Source: Bacteroides congonensis (lineage in GTDB: Bacteria; Bacteroidota; Bacteroidia; Bacteroidales; Bacteroidaceae). From it: a stretch of DNA of 64,000 bases. The notes beneath the pieces are model-generated. The model was given only the letters and a program-made list of their open reading frames with translations, ran no database searches and was not told the DNA's origin. The DNA lies in contig NZ_FQXY01000011.1 of the NCBI RefSeq assembly GCF_900130125.1, positions 806,001 through 870,000 of the forward strand, given 5' to 3'. The position numbers and the translations under genes are program-made. The first letter of the stretch is position 1. The number at the start of each line of letters is the position of its first letter. This document shows, in pieces, positions 41,717 to 51,430 of the stretch.

Positions 41717-42883
41717 ATGGCTGAATCGAATTTTGTTGATTACGTAAAGATATACTGTCGCTCGGGTAAGGGCGGAAGAGGCTCTACGCACATGAGGCGC
41801 GAGAAATATTGTCCTAACGGAGGGCCCGACGGGGGCGATGGCGGAAGAGGAGGTCATATCATCCTGCGCGGTAACCGTAACTACTGGACATTGCTTCACC
41901 TGAAGTATGACCGTCACGCAATGGCAGGCCATGGCGAATCGGGAAGTAAAGGACGCAGCTTCGGAAAAGACGGCGCGGATAAAATAATAGAAGTACCCTG
42001 CGGAACGGTGGTCTATAATGCCGAAACCGGAGAGTATCTTTGTGATGTGACGGAAGACGGACAGGAAGTGATCTTGCTCAAAGGCGGTCGCGGCGGTCAG
42101 GGTAACAGCCATTTCAAAACGGCAACCCGTCAGGCTCCGCGTTTTGCACAGCCGGGAGAACCGATGCAGGAAATGACCGTTATCATGGAGTTGAAGCTGC
42201 TTGCCGATGTCGGCCTGGTAGGTTTCCCAAATGCGGGAAAGTCTACATTGCTTTCTTCCATTTCGGCGGCAAAACCGAAAATAGCCGATTATCCGTTTAC
42301 TACTCTAGAACCGAATTTAGGTATCGTTTCCTATCACGGCGGAAAATCTTTCGTGATGGCGGATATACCGGGAATTATTGAGGGAGCCAGCCAGGGTAAA
42401 GGCTTGGGACTGCGTTTCCTGCGTCATATCGAACGTAACTCATTACTGCTGTTCATGGTTCCGGCAGACAGCGACGATATTCGTAAAGAATACGATATCC
42501 TGCTGAACGAACTGCGTACCTTCAATCCTGAAATGCTGGACAAACAACGTGTGTTGGCTATCACCAAGAGCGATATGCTCGACCAGGAATTGATGGACGA
42601 GATTGAACCTACATTGCCGGAAGGCATACCTCATATATTCATATCTTCTGTTTCCGGTTTGGGAATCTCCGAGTTGAAAGATATCCTGTGGGCGGAGCTG
42701 AACAAGGAAAGCAACAAGATAGAAGCAATCGTTCACCGTCCGAAAGACGTGACCCGTCTGCAACAGGAACTCAAGGACATGGGCGAAGATGAAGACATCG
42801 ACTATGAATATGACGACGATGTTGACAGTGATGACGATGATTTCGACTATGAATACGAAGAAGAAGATTGGGAAGATAAATGA
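41717..42883 (+). CDS. obgE: Obg-family GTPase ObgE/CgtA
   Basis: 388 residues. N-terminal glycine-rich Obg fold (KGGRGSTHMRREKYCPNGGPDGGDGGRGG), then the G domain: G1 GFPNAGKST (~169-177), switch I TTLEPNLG, G3 DIPG and G4 TKSD. It acts in 50S subunit maturation and stress control. The C-terminal ~40 residues are extremely acidic (DEDIDYEYDDDVDSDDDD), an extension common in Bacteroidetes. It overlaps pgeF by 4 nt (ATGA). Confidence 0.97.
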   Translation: MAESNFVDYVKIYCRSGKGGRGSTHMRREKYCPNGGPDGGDGGRGGHIILRGNRNYWTLLHLKYDRHAMAGHGESGSKGRSFGKDGADKIIEVPCGTVVYNAETGEYLCDVTEDGQEVILLKGGRGGQGNSHFKTATRQAPRFAQPGEPMQEMTVIMELKLLADVGLVGFPNAGKSTLLSSISAAKPKIADYPFTTLEPNLGIVSYHGGKSFVMADIPGIIEGASQGKGLGLRFLRHIERNSLLLFMVPADSDDIRKEYDILLNELRTFNPEMLDKQRVLAITKSDMLDQELMDEIEPTLPEGIPHIFISSVSGLGISELKDILWAELNKESNKIEAIVHRPKDVTRLQQELKDMGEDEDIDYEYDDDVDSDDDDFDYEYEEEDWEDK

Positions 42884-43695
42884 TTTCACTCACTAAAGAC
42901 AAGGTGCTGATGGGGTATGAGTTGCTGAAAGCGTACCCCGAAGTAGCTCATTTCGTCACTACACGTCATGGCGGTATCAGTGGAGGGACGTATGCCTCGT
43001 TCAATTGCTCGCCTTATACGAATGACTCGTGTATGAACGTCAATCACAATCAGTTTGTGCTATTCCAACATATGGAACATCAGATTAGGGAATTGTTTAT
43101 TCCGGAACAGATACATGGTTGCGATAGTCTGATAATCGATGAATCTTTTCTAAGGAATAATTCGTTGGAAACGAGACGGGCTCTTTTGGCAGGAATGGAC
43201 GCATTGATTACCGATGTGCCCGGATTCTGTATCTGTGTCACGACTGCGGATTGCGTGCCTGTACTGCTGTACGATAGAAAGCACCGGGTGGTAGCCGCTG
43301 TCCATGCCGGATGGAAAGGGACAGTGAAGCGTATTGTCAGCTATGTGATGCGGCTTATGAAACGGAATTTCGATACGCGGGGTGAAGATTTGGTAGCTTG
43401 CATCGGTCCGAGCATTTCGCTTGAATCCTTTGAAGTGGGCAATGAGGTTTATGAAATCTTTGAAGAAAACGGCTTCGATATGTCTGCCATCTCTATTAAA
43501 AAGAAGGAGACAGGCAAATATCATATCGACTTGTGGGAAGCAAACCGGATTGAACTGCTTGATGCGGGAGTTCCTGCCGGGCAGATTGAAGTGGCGGGTG
43601 TCTGCACCTATATTCATCATGATGAATTCTTTTCGGCACGCAGGCTGGGTATTAATTCCGGTCGCATATTGTCGGGAATCATGATTAGAAAGTAA
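42880..43695 (+). CDS. pgeF: Peptidoglycan editing factor PgeF (laccase domain, YfiH/polyphenol oxidase family)
   Basis: 271 residues. Family motifs: FVTTRHGGISGGTYASFN, the His-containing PEQIHGCDSLII, TTADCVPVLLYD (Cys), VAAVHAGWKGTVKRIV (His) and ACIGPSIS. These His/Cys residues form the metal/active site of the family, which removes wrongly incorporated amino acids from peptidoglycan precursors and was earlier called multicopper polyphenol oxidase. The ATGA overlap with obgE implies translational coupling. Confidence 0.94.
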   Translation: MISLTKDKVLMGYELLKAYPEVAHFVTTRHGGISGGTYASFNCSPYTNDSCMNVNHNQFVLFQHMEHQIRELFIPEQIHGCDSLIIDESFLRNNSLETRRALLAGMDALITDVPGFCICVTTADCVPVLLYDRKHRVVAAVHAGWKGTVKRIVSYVMRLMKRNFDTRGEDLVACIGPSISLESFEVGNEVYEIFEENGFDMSAISIKKKETGKYHIDLWEANRIELLDAGVPAGQIEVAGVCTYIHHDEFFSARRLGINSGRILSGIMIRK

Positions 43696-43752
43696 GATTC
43701 GATGTCTGCAACCCTTGTTCTTTTGACGCCGGTAATTAGTTTATGACAAGTT

Positions 43753-44418
43753 ATGTTTGAAATAAAAGTATCTCAGGAAATAAAGAATGCCTGCCCGGTT
43801 TTTGCCGGAGCAGCCGTATATGCGGCAGTGAAGAACACCGCTTACTGCGAAGGTCTTTGGAAGGAAATCAATGCTTTCACCGAACAACTGACTGCCGCTA
43901 CGCAAATGGAAGATATTAAACGTCAGCCGGTGATTGTGGCCACCCGCGAAGCCTACAAGCGTTGCGGGAAAGACCCGGGACGTTACCGCCCGTCGGCAGA
44001 GGCTTTGCGCCGCCGCCTGATGCGTGGAATTCCTTTATATCAGATTGATACGTTGGTAGACCTTATCAATCTGGTGTCTCTCCGCACAGGACACTCTATC
44101 GGCGGTTTCGATGCCGATAAGATACAAGGCACGCATCTCGAACTTGGTATCGGCAAAGCGGAAGAACCTTTCGAAGGTATCGGACGCGGAATCTTGAATA
44201 TCGAAGGACTGCCCGTCTATCGTGATTCTTTTGGCGGCATCGGAACGCCTACAAGCGACCATGAACGTACGAAGATGGATATCGGAACGACTCATATTCT
44301 TGCTATCGTCAACGGTTACAATGGAAAAGAAGGTTTGAAGGAAGCTGCTGAAATGATTCAGTCCTTGTTGAGGGACTATGCGGAATCGGATGGCGGTGAA
44401 CTTTTATTCTTCGAATAA
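43753..44418 (+). CDS. Stand-alone B3/4 tRNA-editing-like domain protein
   Basis: 221 residues formed almost entirely by the B3/B4 domain of the phenylalanyl-tRNA synthetase beta chain: VIVATREAYKRCGKDPGRYRPSAEALRRRLMRG, YQIDTLVDLINLVSLRTGHSIGGFDADKI and SFGGIGTPTSDHERTKM. In the synthetase this fold hydrolyses Tyr-tRNA(Phe). Free-standing forms may edit mischarged tRNA or act on another aminoacyl substrate. Which one applies here is not readable. Lies 57 nt after pgeF and 34 nt before the peptidase gene. Confidence 0.88.
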   Translation: MFEIKVSQEIKNACPVFAGAAVYAAVKNTAYCEGLWKEINAFTEQLTAATQMEDIKRQPVIVATREAYKRCGKDPGRYRPSAEALRRRLMRGIPLYQIDTLVDLINLVSLRTGHSIGGFDADKIQGTHLELGIGKAEEPFEGIGRGILNIEGLPVYRDSFGGIGTPTSDHERTKMDIGTTHILAIVNGYNGKEGLKEAAEMIQSLLRDYAESDGGELLFFE

Positions 44419-44452
44419 TCAGCTCTGCCTGAGCTGCAAAAAGAAAAAATAC

Positions 44453-45091
44453 ATGAAGAACATACTTATTTCACTTACAGTTTTATTATTGTCTGTTATC
44501 ATCAACGCGCAGAATAAATCTCCTTTTTCTGCCAGGGAGATAAAAGATGTCCGGGTGGCTACTCCCGGATTATTTGCTAAAAGCAATCATCTTTACTTGC
44601 ATCTGGATTCTTTGCAGGAACATGAATATGCCTTTCCATTGCCCGGAGGTAAAGTAATCTCTGCCTACGGAACTCGTGGGGGACATTCGGGCGCAGATAT
44701 CAAGACTTGCGCGAAAGATACGATTCGTGCTGCTTTCGACGGCATAGTGCGTATGTCCAAACCCTATTATGCGTATGGAAACCTGGTTGTCATACGCCAC
44801 CCCAACGGACTGGAAACTCTTTACAGCCATAACTTCAAGAACCTCGTCCAAAGCGGCGATACCGTAAAAGCCGGACAGCCTGTCGGACTGACGGGACGTA
44901 CCGGTCGTGCCACGACGGAGCATCTACACTTCGAAACCCGTATCAACGGACAGCACTTCAACCCGAACCTTATCTTCGATATGAAGGAAAAGACCTTGCG
45001 TAAAGGATGCGTCAAGTGTACGAAAAACGGGAATGGGATTGTAGTGAAAACACACATACCCGATAATCGCGTTGCACAGAATAAAAAGTAA
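44453..45091 (+). CDS. M23-family metallopeptidase (LytM-like)
   Basis: 212 residues from the ATG at 44453; a longer frame from 44378 is rejected because it overlaps the preceding gene and lacks the signal peptide MKNILISLTVLLLSVIINAQ. The zinc site is complete: GGHSGADIK (His and Asp), LYSHNFKNL and TTEHLHFETR (HxH). The family cleaves peptidoglycan cross-links in the periplasm. The tail (KGCVKCTKNGNGIVVKTH) has a Cys pair that could form a disulfide. Probably in the same transcript as pgeF and the B3/4 gene, giving a small cell-wall-linked group. Confidence 0.92.
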   Translation: MKNILISLTVLLLSVIINAQNKSPFSAREIKDVRVATPGLFAKSNHLYLHLDSLQEHEYAFPLPGGKVISAYGTRGGHSGADIKTCAKDTIRAAFDGIVRMSKPYYAYGNLVVIRHPNGLETLYSHNFKNLVQSGDTVKAGQPVGLTGRTGRATTEHLHFETRINGQHFNPNLIFDMKEKTLRKGCVKCTKNGNGIVVKTHIPDNRVAQNKK

Positions 45092-45186
45092 CATCTATAT
45101 TCGATAAACTTGCAATTTTTGATTAATTTGCATTTCTTTGTGTGATTGTTCAAACACTAATAACTAACCCCCATATATGACTACTT

Positions 45187-47409
45187 ATGAAGAACAACAA
45201 GATTTATTTTTTAGGAGCTTGTCTTCTGTGCGTTACAACCGTATTCTCACAAAATATTAATTTACAACCTGTTCCCCAACAATTTACTGTTCAGGATAAG
45301 AATATAGACTTACCTTCCACCTATCTGCTGACCGGTGAAGAAGAAGCTAATCCTCACGCGGTAAAAGCCCTGCAAGAATTACTTTCGGACAAACAGAGCG
45401 GCAAGAATGGGCTTCGTATTTATATCGGCGAAAAAGACGATAAGAGTGTGCGTAAATACAAACATCTGATTCCCAAACACGATGAAGGATACTATCTTGC
45501 CATCAATGATAAAGAAATTGTCCTGGCAGGAAATGACGAGCGGGGCACCTACTATGCCTTGCAGACTTTTGCCCGACTATTGAAAAATGGAAAACTGGCA
45601 GAAATAGAAATAAAGGATTATCCTTCCATCCGTTACCGTGGTGTAGTAGAAGGATTCTATGGAACTCCCTGGAGTCATCAGGCACGTCTTCGCCAATTGA
45701 AGTTTTATGGAGAGAATAAGATGAATACTTATATATACGGCCCGAAAGACGATCCGTATCATAGTGCCCCCAACTGGCGTCTGCCTTATCCTGAAAAGGA
45801 AGCTGTGCAGTTGCGGGAACTGGTAAAAGTAGCCGGCGAGAACGAAGTCGATTTTGTATGGGCCATCCATCCGGGACAGGACATCAAATGGAACCAGGAA
45901 GACCGGGATTTGCTGCTTGCCAAATTTGAGAAGATGTATCAGCTTGGTGTACGTTCGTTTGCCGTATTCTTTGATGACATTTCGGGCGAAGGAACGAATC
46001 CTCAGAAACAAGCGGAACTACTGAACTATATTGATGATAATTTCGTGAAAGTAAAGTCGGATGTGACTCCCCTTGTCATGTGTCCTACGGAATATAACAA
46101 AAGCTGGTCTAACCCGAAAGGCAATTATCTCACTACGCTTGGTGAGAAACTGAATCCTTCCATCCAAATAATGTGGACAGGCGACCGTGTCGTTTCGGAT
46201 ATTACCCGTGACGGCATCAACTGGATTAACGAACGTATCAAGCGCCCGGCCTATATTTGGTGGAACTTCCCTGTGTCCGATTATGTACGCGATCATTTGT
46301 TGCTCGGACAAGTTTACGGCAATGATACTTCAATAGCCAACGAGATGGCGGGATTTGTCACCAATCCGATGGAACATGCGGAAGCATCGAAGATTGCCAT
46401 TTTCAGTGTAGCAAGTTACGCATGGAATCCGACTAAATACGATACGTGGAAAACATGGAAAGACGCTATCCGTAACATCCTGCCCGGAGCGGCTGCCGAA
46501 CTGGAATGTTTTGCCATGCACAATTCCGACCTGGGCCCTAACGGACACGGTTACCGTCGGGAAGAATCTATGGATATCCAACCGGCTGTAGAACGTTTCC
46601 TCAAGGGTTATGTCAAAGACGGCAGTTATGAAAAGGCCGATTTTGAAACTTTGCAGAATACGTTTGAACGCATGGAAGAAGCGAGCGATATTCTGCTGAC
46701 AAATACGGAGAACGAACCGCTTATTAAAGAAATTACTCCCTGGCTATATCAGTTCAAGCTGATGGGAGAACTAGGTGAAGAAGTCTTGAAGCTGGTGGTA
46801 GCCCAACAACAAGATTCACAACCTTATTTTTTACGTAAATATAATCATGTCAAGTCTTTGCAGCAGCAAATGTTCCATACCGATCAGAACTACAATCAGA
46901 ATCCTTATCAGCCGGGAGTGAAGGTTGCTTCAAAGATTATCAAACCGTTGATTGATGAACTGTTTGTAACGGCTGTGAACCGCTATAATCAAAAGACTGG
47001 AAGCCAACTGGATGCTACCACAAATTACATGCCCCATAAGTTAGTTAGCAATGTGGAACAGATAAAGAATCTGCCATTGCAGGTTAAAGCTAGCCGGATA
47101 CTTATCTCGCCGTCCAATGAAGTGGTGAGATGGGCAGCGGGAAATACTGTGGAAATAGAACTGGATAATGTTTATCCCGGAGAAAATATCGACATTAACT
47201 TTGGTAAAAAAGAACCCTGCACATGGGGACGTCTTGAAGTTTCCGCAAATGGCAAGGAATGGAAAGCAATAGAATTAGCACAGAAGGATGCCCGTCTATC
47301 TGCTAATCTGCAAAAAACTCCTGTCAAGTTTGTCCGGTTTACTAATATCAGCAATGAAGAGCAACAAGTCTATTTGCGCCAGTTCATTCTGACTGTTGAA
47401 AAGAAATAA
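45187..47409 (+). CDS. GH84 beta-N-acetylglucosaminidase (O-GlcNAcase-like)
   Basis: 740 residues with a signal peptide (cleavage after VFSQ, ~21). N-terminal beta domain, GH84 barrel (~145-450) and helical bundle plus C-terminal beta sandwich. The substrate-assisted catalytic pair is in VFFDDISGEGTNP (Asp263-Asp264). Also RGVVEGFYGTPWSH, MNTYIYGPKDDPYH and WWNFPVSDYVRDHLLLG. Very like the B. thetaiotaomicron GH84 used as a model of human O-GlcNAcase. It removes beta-linked GlcNAc from glycans such as mucin O-glycans. Stand-alone gene with a shared convergent terminator. Confidence 0.96.
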   Translation: MKNNKIYFLGACLLCVTTVFSQNINLQPVPQQFTVQDKNIDLPSTYLLTGEEEANPHAVKALQELLSDKQSGKNGLRIYIGEKDDKSVRKYKHLIPKHDEGYYLAINDKEIVLAGNDERGTYYALQTFARLLKNGKLAEIEIKDYPSIRYRGVVEGFYGTPWSHQARLRQLKFYGENKMNTYIYGPKDDPYHSAPNWRLPYPEKEAVQLRELVKVAGENEVDFVWAIHPGQDIKWNQEDRDLLLAKFEKMYQLGVRSFAVFFDDISGEGTNPQKQAELLNYIDDNFVKVKSDVTPLVMCPTEYNKSWSNPKGNYLTTLGEKLNPSIQIMWTGDRVVSDITRDGINWINERIKRPAYIWWNFPVSDYVRDHLLLGQVYGNDTSIANEMAGFVTNPMEHAEASKIAIFSVASYAWNPTKYDTWKTWKDAIRNILPGAAAELECFAMHNSDLGPNGHGYRREESMDIQPAVERFLKGYVKDGSYEKADFETLQNTFERMEEASDILLTNTENEPLIKEITPWLYQFKLMGELGEEVLKLVVAQQQDSQPYFLRKYNHVKSLQQQMFHTDQNYNQNPYQPGVKVASKIIKPLIDELFVTAVNRYNQKTGSQLDATTNYMPHKLVSNVEQIKNLPLQVKASRILISPSNEVVRWAAGNTVEIELDNVYPGENIDINFGKKEPCTWGRLEVSANGKEWKAIELAQKDARLSANLQKTPVKFVRFTNISNEEQQVYLRQFILTVEKK

Positions 47410-47437
47410 TCCTGTTATATAGAGAGCATTATTAAAT

Positions 47438-47490
47438 AAAAAAGCTGTGTCCGGTTTTGAAAAGATTCCGTTGACACAGCTTTCTTTTTT
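47438..47490 (+). terminator. Convergent terminator between GH84 and the AraC regulator
   Basis: AAAGCTGTGTC (47441-47451) pairs with GACACAGCTTT (47473-47483). There is an inner CGG/CCG pair, A-rich DNA on the left and T-rich on the right, so it works for both converging genes. Confidence 0.85.
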
Positions 47491-47511
47491 CAATTCTTTC
47501 CGAAAAGTATA

Positions 47512-48402
47512 TTACCCTTTCTTCGACTTGCGGTATTCCCGTGGCGACATTCCCATGATTTTGCTGAATAGGCGGGAGAAGTAATAAGTGTCTTCTATAC
47601 CTATCTTATAGCATATCTGGTTAATTTTCATGTCTGTTGTGTCGAGCAGCAGACAGGCTTGTTGTATTTTTAATAGGTTGAAGTAAGTCAGTGGGCTATG
47701 CCCCGTTTTCTTTTTGAACAACATGGAGAAATGGGAAGGAGAATACCCGATTTGGTCGGCTAAATCCTGTAAGGTGAGATGTTTCTCCATGTTTTCTTTC
47801 ATATAATGAATCGCCAGTTCGCTTACATTTTCGTCTTCCTGCGAATCATTGTTTGCGGCGTTGCGGTATTGCTGTATATATCGTAATGTTCCCAGGTAGA
47901 AGTGGAACATGGAGAATGCATAGCGCAAGTTTTCATTGCTATATCCATTCTTCAGTGTGTTAAATATTTCTTCGAACAGGTTAATCCGGGTACTGATGCG
48001 CGAATGTAGTTCGGGCTGGATGTCCATCGGTCTGCCGGCTTCCTGTGCATAAAACGGTGCAAGGATACCTTTGAAGTGTATCCAGTAAATAGTCCATGGA
48101 CACGATTTGTCGGAAGCATAGGCATGAGGAACTCCCGCAGGGAGAATAAAATACTGGTTGGCGGATACCGTATATTCCTGTTCGCCGATGCGGTACCATC
48201 CGGCTCCGTCTATACAATAGATAAATACATATTGGTTAATGGGCTCTTTCCGTTCCCGAAAATGATGTTTGGCTTTCGGATAATATCCGATGTCGGTGAT
48301 GTGTAGCATGGAAGTAAGAGGGTCTTCTTCCATTTTGTCAATGATAATGCGGGGAAGCACTAAAGCTCTTTCCCCGGTAAATCCATCTTTCAACTTTACC
48401 AT
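47512..48402 (-). CDS. AraC-family transcriptional regulator
   Basis: 296 residues from the ATG at 48402. A frame from 48474 is rejected because a consensus promoter lies between the two. N-terminal cupin sugar-sensing domain (~40-130; PINQYVFIYCIDGAGWYRIGEQEYTVSANQYFILPAGVPHAY) and two C-terminal HTH motifs (~195-290; LTLQDLADQIGYSPSHFSMLFKKKTGHSPLTYF and INQICYKIGIEDTYYFSRLFSKIMGMSPREYR). Divergent from the GH2 gene, so it most likely senses a sugar and controls the GH2-transporter-DUF5107 genes. Confidence 0.94.
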   Translation of the reverse strand: MVKLKDGFTGERALVLPRIIIDKMEEDPLTSMLHITDIGYYPKAKHHFRERKEPINQYVFIYCIDGAGWYRIGEQEYTVSANQYFILPAGVPHAYASDKSCPWTIYWIHFKGILAPFYAQEAGRPMDIQPELHSRISTRINLFEEIFNTLKNGYSNENLRYAFSMFHFYLGTLRYIQQYRNAANNDSQEDENVSELAIHYMKENMEKHLTLQDLADQIGYSPSHFSMLFKKKTGHSPLTYFNLLKIQQACLLLDTTDMKINQICYKIGIEDTYYFSRLFSKIMGMSPREYRKSKKG

Positions 48403-48433
48403 AATCTCATAGTATTTGATTCGACTGTTCTGC

Positions 48434-48465
48434 GCAAATATATAACAATGTATGTTATCTGTCAA
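48434..48465 (-). promoter_or_regulatory. Consensus promoter of the AraC regulator gene
   Basis: On the minus strand: TTTG (48465-48462), 20-nt spacer, TATATTTG (48441-48434). Transcription would start about 25 nt before the ATG at 48402. Confidence 0.75.
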
Positions 48466-48516
48466 ATAATACATTAAAAATAAGATTGTCCATCTTTATA
48501 AAATGAAATTCTATTT

Positions 48517-48544
48517 TTTGTCTACTCAACCACTCCTATCTTTG
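48517..48544 (+). promoter_or_regulatory. Promoter of the GH2 gene
   Basis: -7 element TATCTTTG (48537-48544) with TTTG at 48517-48520; the spacer of 16 nt is shorter than the usual 19-20. It lies in the divergent region with the AraC regulator. Confidence 0.55.
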
Positions 48545-48573
48545 CAATATTAATTAATCAATCTTCTAATAGT

Positions 48574-51390
48574 ATGAAAAGTTATAATATGAAATCTTTC
48601 TTGTTTATAGTATTATTAGGAATTTCCAGTATTTCTACTGCCCAAAGTTTGTTGGACTTGAGTGGAAACTGGGGATTGGCTTTAGATAGTATGAATGTGG
48701 GAGAAAAAGAGGAATGGTATCTGAAATCCTTCTCTGAGAGTATAAGCCTGCCCGGAACTACGGACTTGGCTCAAAAGGGGAATCCCAACCAGCTTGTCCC
48801 CAAGCTGGAAAAACCGCAGTTGCTTCGTCTGACTCGTAAGAACTCTTATGTAGGAGTTGCCTGGTATAACCGTGAGATTGATATTCCTAAAAGTATGGCG
48901 GGACAACCGTTGGAGTTCTCTTTCGAAAGGGTTCTGTGGCAGAGTCGCCTGTGGATTGACGGAGAAGAAGTGGCGGGTGCGCAGGAAAGCTTGATTGCTC
49001 CCCACCGGTTTGTCTTACCGAAAGGTCTGCCGGCAGGTAAACATATGATAACTTTGCGTATTGACAATCGAAAGCGATATGATATTTCTGCGAACGACTT
49101 GGCGCATGCCTATACCAATGACACTCAGATTATGTGGAATGGAGTGTTGGGTAAAATGAAACTGACCACCCGGCAGAAAATCAGTATTGAGCATGTGAAT
49201 GTTTATCCTGATGTCAGGAACGGGAAGATACGCGTGGCTGTTGCCTTGGAGAATAGCGGACACAAACCGGAGAAAGTGAAACTTACTTTGCAGGTCGGGC
49301 AACCCGGTGTTGGACAGAAATTTGAAGAAAAAGAATTTCAGGTTACACTGAAAGGAGGCAGGCAGAAGCTTGAATATGACTGTCAGTTGGGTATGGATAT
49401 AAAGAAATGGAATGAGTTTACTCCTGAGTTATATAACTTGTCTGTTGTTTGCCGTTTTGACAGGAAGAAAACCGAACGGAAAGATGTTTCTTTCGGGATG
49501 CGTGAGATAGATAACGGTCAAGGTATCCTGACAATCAACGGCAATCGAATTTTCCTGCGCGGAACATTGGAATGTTGCATTTTTCCTCTGACGGGCACTC
49601 CGCCGATGACTGAAGAAGGTTGGATGAAAGTCTTTACTACGGCTAAGGAGTGGGGACTGAACCATTTGAGATTTCACTCCTGGTGTCCGCCGGAAGCGGC
49701 ATTTAGTGTTGCGGATAAGTTAGGTTTCTATTTGCAGGTGGAACTACCGAACTGGTCTTATACTATCGGTAAGGATGAGGCTATGACCAAGTTTCTTTAT
49801 GACGAATTTGACCGGATTATCGAAACCTATGGAAATCATCCGTCATTTTGTATGATGAGTGTCGGTAATGAGCTTCAGTATGACTTTAAATTGCTGAATG
49901 ACATGGTCAGATACATGAAAGGGCGAGATAGCAGGCGCTTATACACAACTTCTACTTTTACTTTTGAAAAAGGACATGGAGCGAAACCGGAGCCGGAAGA
50001 TGACTTCTTTGTTACGCAATGGACGGATAAAGGCTGGGTGAGGGGACAAGGTATTTTCGACCAAGAGCCGCCTTGTTTCTATAAAGATTATAGTGCTGCC
50101 ATGCAGGATATGAATGTGCCTCTTATCTCTCACGAGATTGGGCAGTATGCGGTGTTTCCGGATCTGAAAGAAATAGAAAAATACACGGGAGTATTGGAAC
50201 CTCTGAATTTTAAGGCTGTTAAACAGGATTTGCAGAGGAAAGGATTATATTCGAAAGCGGGAGACTTTTTGGAAGCATCGGGAAAATTGGCGGTCTTGTT
50301 ATACAAGGAAGAGATAGAAAGAGCGATGAAGACTAAAAAGTTCAGTGGTTTTCAGTTGTTGGATTTGCATGACTTCCCGGGGCAGGGAACTGCATTGGTC
50401 GGACTTTTAGATGCTTTCTGGGATTCAAAAGGGCTGATTGAACCATCTGTTTTCAGGCAGTTCTGTGCGCCGGTTGTTCCGCTGGCTCGTTTCGCCAAAG
50501 CCACTTATTCGGGAGATGAGACATTCGCTGCATCTATTGAAGTTGCCAATTATTCGGATACGGCTATCGACAATAAACGGATATTGTGGCAGTTGGTCGA
50601 TGAAGCAGGGACGCAAATTTCAAACGGCAGACTGGATGTTGAAAGTATATCCAAAGGAAACGTGACACAATGCGGGGACATTCGTGCTGAACTTAAAAGT
50701 GTGCGTAAAGCTTCAAGGTTGTATTTCACAGTATCCATCGAAGGCACTCAATGGAAAAATACATGGTCGGTTTGGGTATATCCTCATATCGAGTCATTGA
50801 ATGTCGGAGATGTCCTGCTGACGCAGAATGTAGAAGAAGCTCTGGCAGCATTAAATCAAGGAAGAAAAGTATTGCTTTCTCCCAAAGTAAATTATCTGAA
50901 AGGATTGGAAGGGAAATTTCTTCCCGTCTTCTGGAGTCCTGTTCATTTTCCAAAGCAGGCAGGAACAATGGGACTTCTGTGCAATCCTCGGCATGCAGCT
51001 TTGCGGCACTTCCCTACGGAAATGCATAGTAACTGGCAATGGTGGAATTTGGTGAAAAGGTCGAAGGTACTTGTTGCCGATTCGTTGCCACCGGTTGAGC
51101 CGATTGTGGAATCTGTTGATAATTTTACGAATAACAGAAAACTGGTGTCTGTCTTTGAAACCAGATGTGGAAAGGGCAAACTGATAGTGAGTGCTATGGA
51201 TATTCTTTCCGAGGGAAGTGACAAGCCTGAAATACAACAGATGCTTTACAGTCTGGTTACATATATGAATTCAGAAAGTTTTGCTCCCCGGACGGTGCTT
51301 GGTGAGAATGATATCAGAAGCCTGATACTAAAGAATGAAGGTGAAATAATAGAAACAAAAGCGACATCCATTTATAGGGGATTGGACTAG
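48574..51390 (+). CDS. GH2-family glycosidase, exported
   Basis: 938 residues. Start at 48574, with ATG at 48589 (MKSFLFIVLLGISSISTAQS) an equally good signal-peptide start. N-terminal sugar-binding jellyroll (~25-200; GVAWYNREIDIP, VLWQSRLWIDGEEV), Ig-like domain, then the GH2 barrel from ~310 (GILTINGNRIFLRGTLECC, NHLRFHSWCPPEAAFSVADKLGFYLQVELP). Acid/base Glu433 in MSVGNELQYD and nucleophile Glu521 in ISHEIGQY. The long C-terminal part (~640-938) is beta-rich. Specificity among beta-galactosidase, glucuronidase or related is not clear. First gene of a run with a sugar porter and a DUF5107 protein. Confidence 0.9.
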   Translation: MKSYNMKSFLFIVLLGISSISTAQSLLDLSGNWGLALDSMNVGEKEEWYLKSFSESISLPGTTDLAQKGNPNQLVPKLEKPQLLRLTRKNSYVGVAWYNREIDIPKSMAGQPLEFSFERVLWQSRLWIDGEEVAGAQESLIAPHRFVLPKGLPAGKHMITLRIDNRKRYDISANDLAHAYTNDTQIMWNGVLGKMKLTTRQKISIEHVNVYPDVRNGKIRVAVALENSGHKPEKVKLTLQVGQPGVGQKFEEKEFQVTLKGGRQKLEYDCQLGMDIKKWNEFTPELYNLSVVCRFDRKKTERKDVSFGMREIDNGQGILTINGNRIFLRGTLECCIFPLTGTPPMTEEGWMKVFTTAKEWGLNHLRFHSWCPPEAAFSVADKLGFYLQVELPNWSYTIGKDEAMTKFLYDEFDRIIETYGNHPSFCMMSVGNELQYDFKLLNDMVRYMKGRDSRRLYTTSTFTFEKGHGAKPEPEDDFFVTQWTDKGWVRGQGIFDQEPPCFYKDYSAAMQDMNVPLISHEIGQYAVFPDLKEIEKYTGVLEPLNFKAVKQDLQRKGLYSKAGDFLEASGKLAVLLYKEEIERAMKTKKFSGFQLLDLHDFPGQGTALVGLLDAFWDSKGLIEPSVFRQFCAPVVPLARFAKATYSGDETFAASIEVANYSDTAIDNKRILWQLVDEAGTQISNGRLDVESISKGNVTQCGDIRAELKSVRKASRLYFTVSIEGTQWKNTWSVWVYPHIESLNVGDVLLTQNVEEALAALNQGRKVLLSPKVNYLKGLEGKFLPVFWSPVHFPKQAGTMGLLCNPRHAALRHFPTEMHSNWQWWNLVKRSKVLVADSLPPVEPIVESVDNFTNNRKLVSVFETRCGKGKLIVSAMDILSEGSDKPEIQQMLYSLVTYMNSESFAPRTVLGENDIRSLILKNEGEIIETKATSIYRGLD

Positions 51391-51430
51391 AAACAAAGGA
51401 ATGTCGGGTGTTAATTAATCTTCTTATGAT

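Noticed and set aside
44378..44452. Upstream extension of the M23 peptidase
   Set aside because: It overlaps the B3/4 gene and lacks a signal sequence; the ATG at 44453 starts a clear signal peptide.
48403..48474. Longer start of the AraC regulator
   Set aside because: A full -33/-7 promoter lies within this stretch, so it is upstream DNA.
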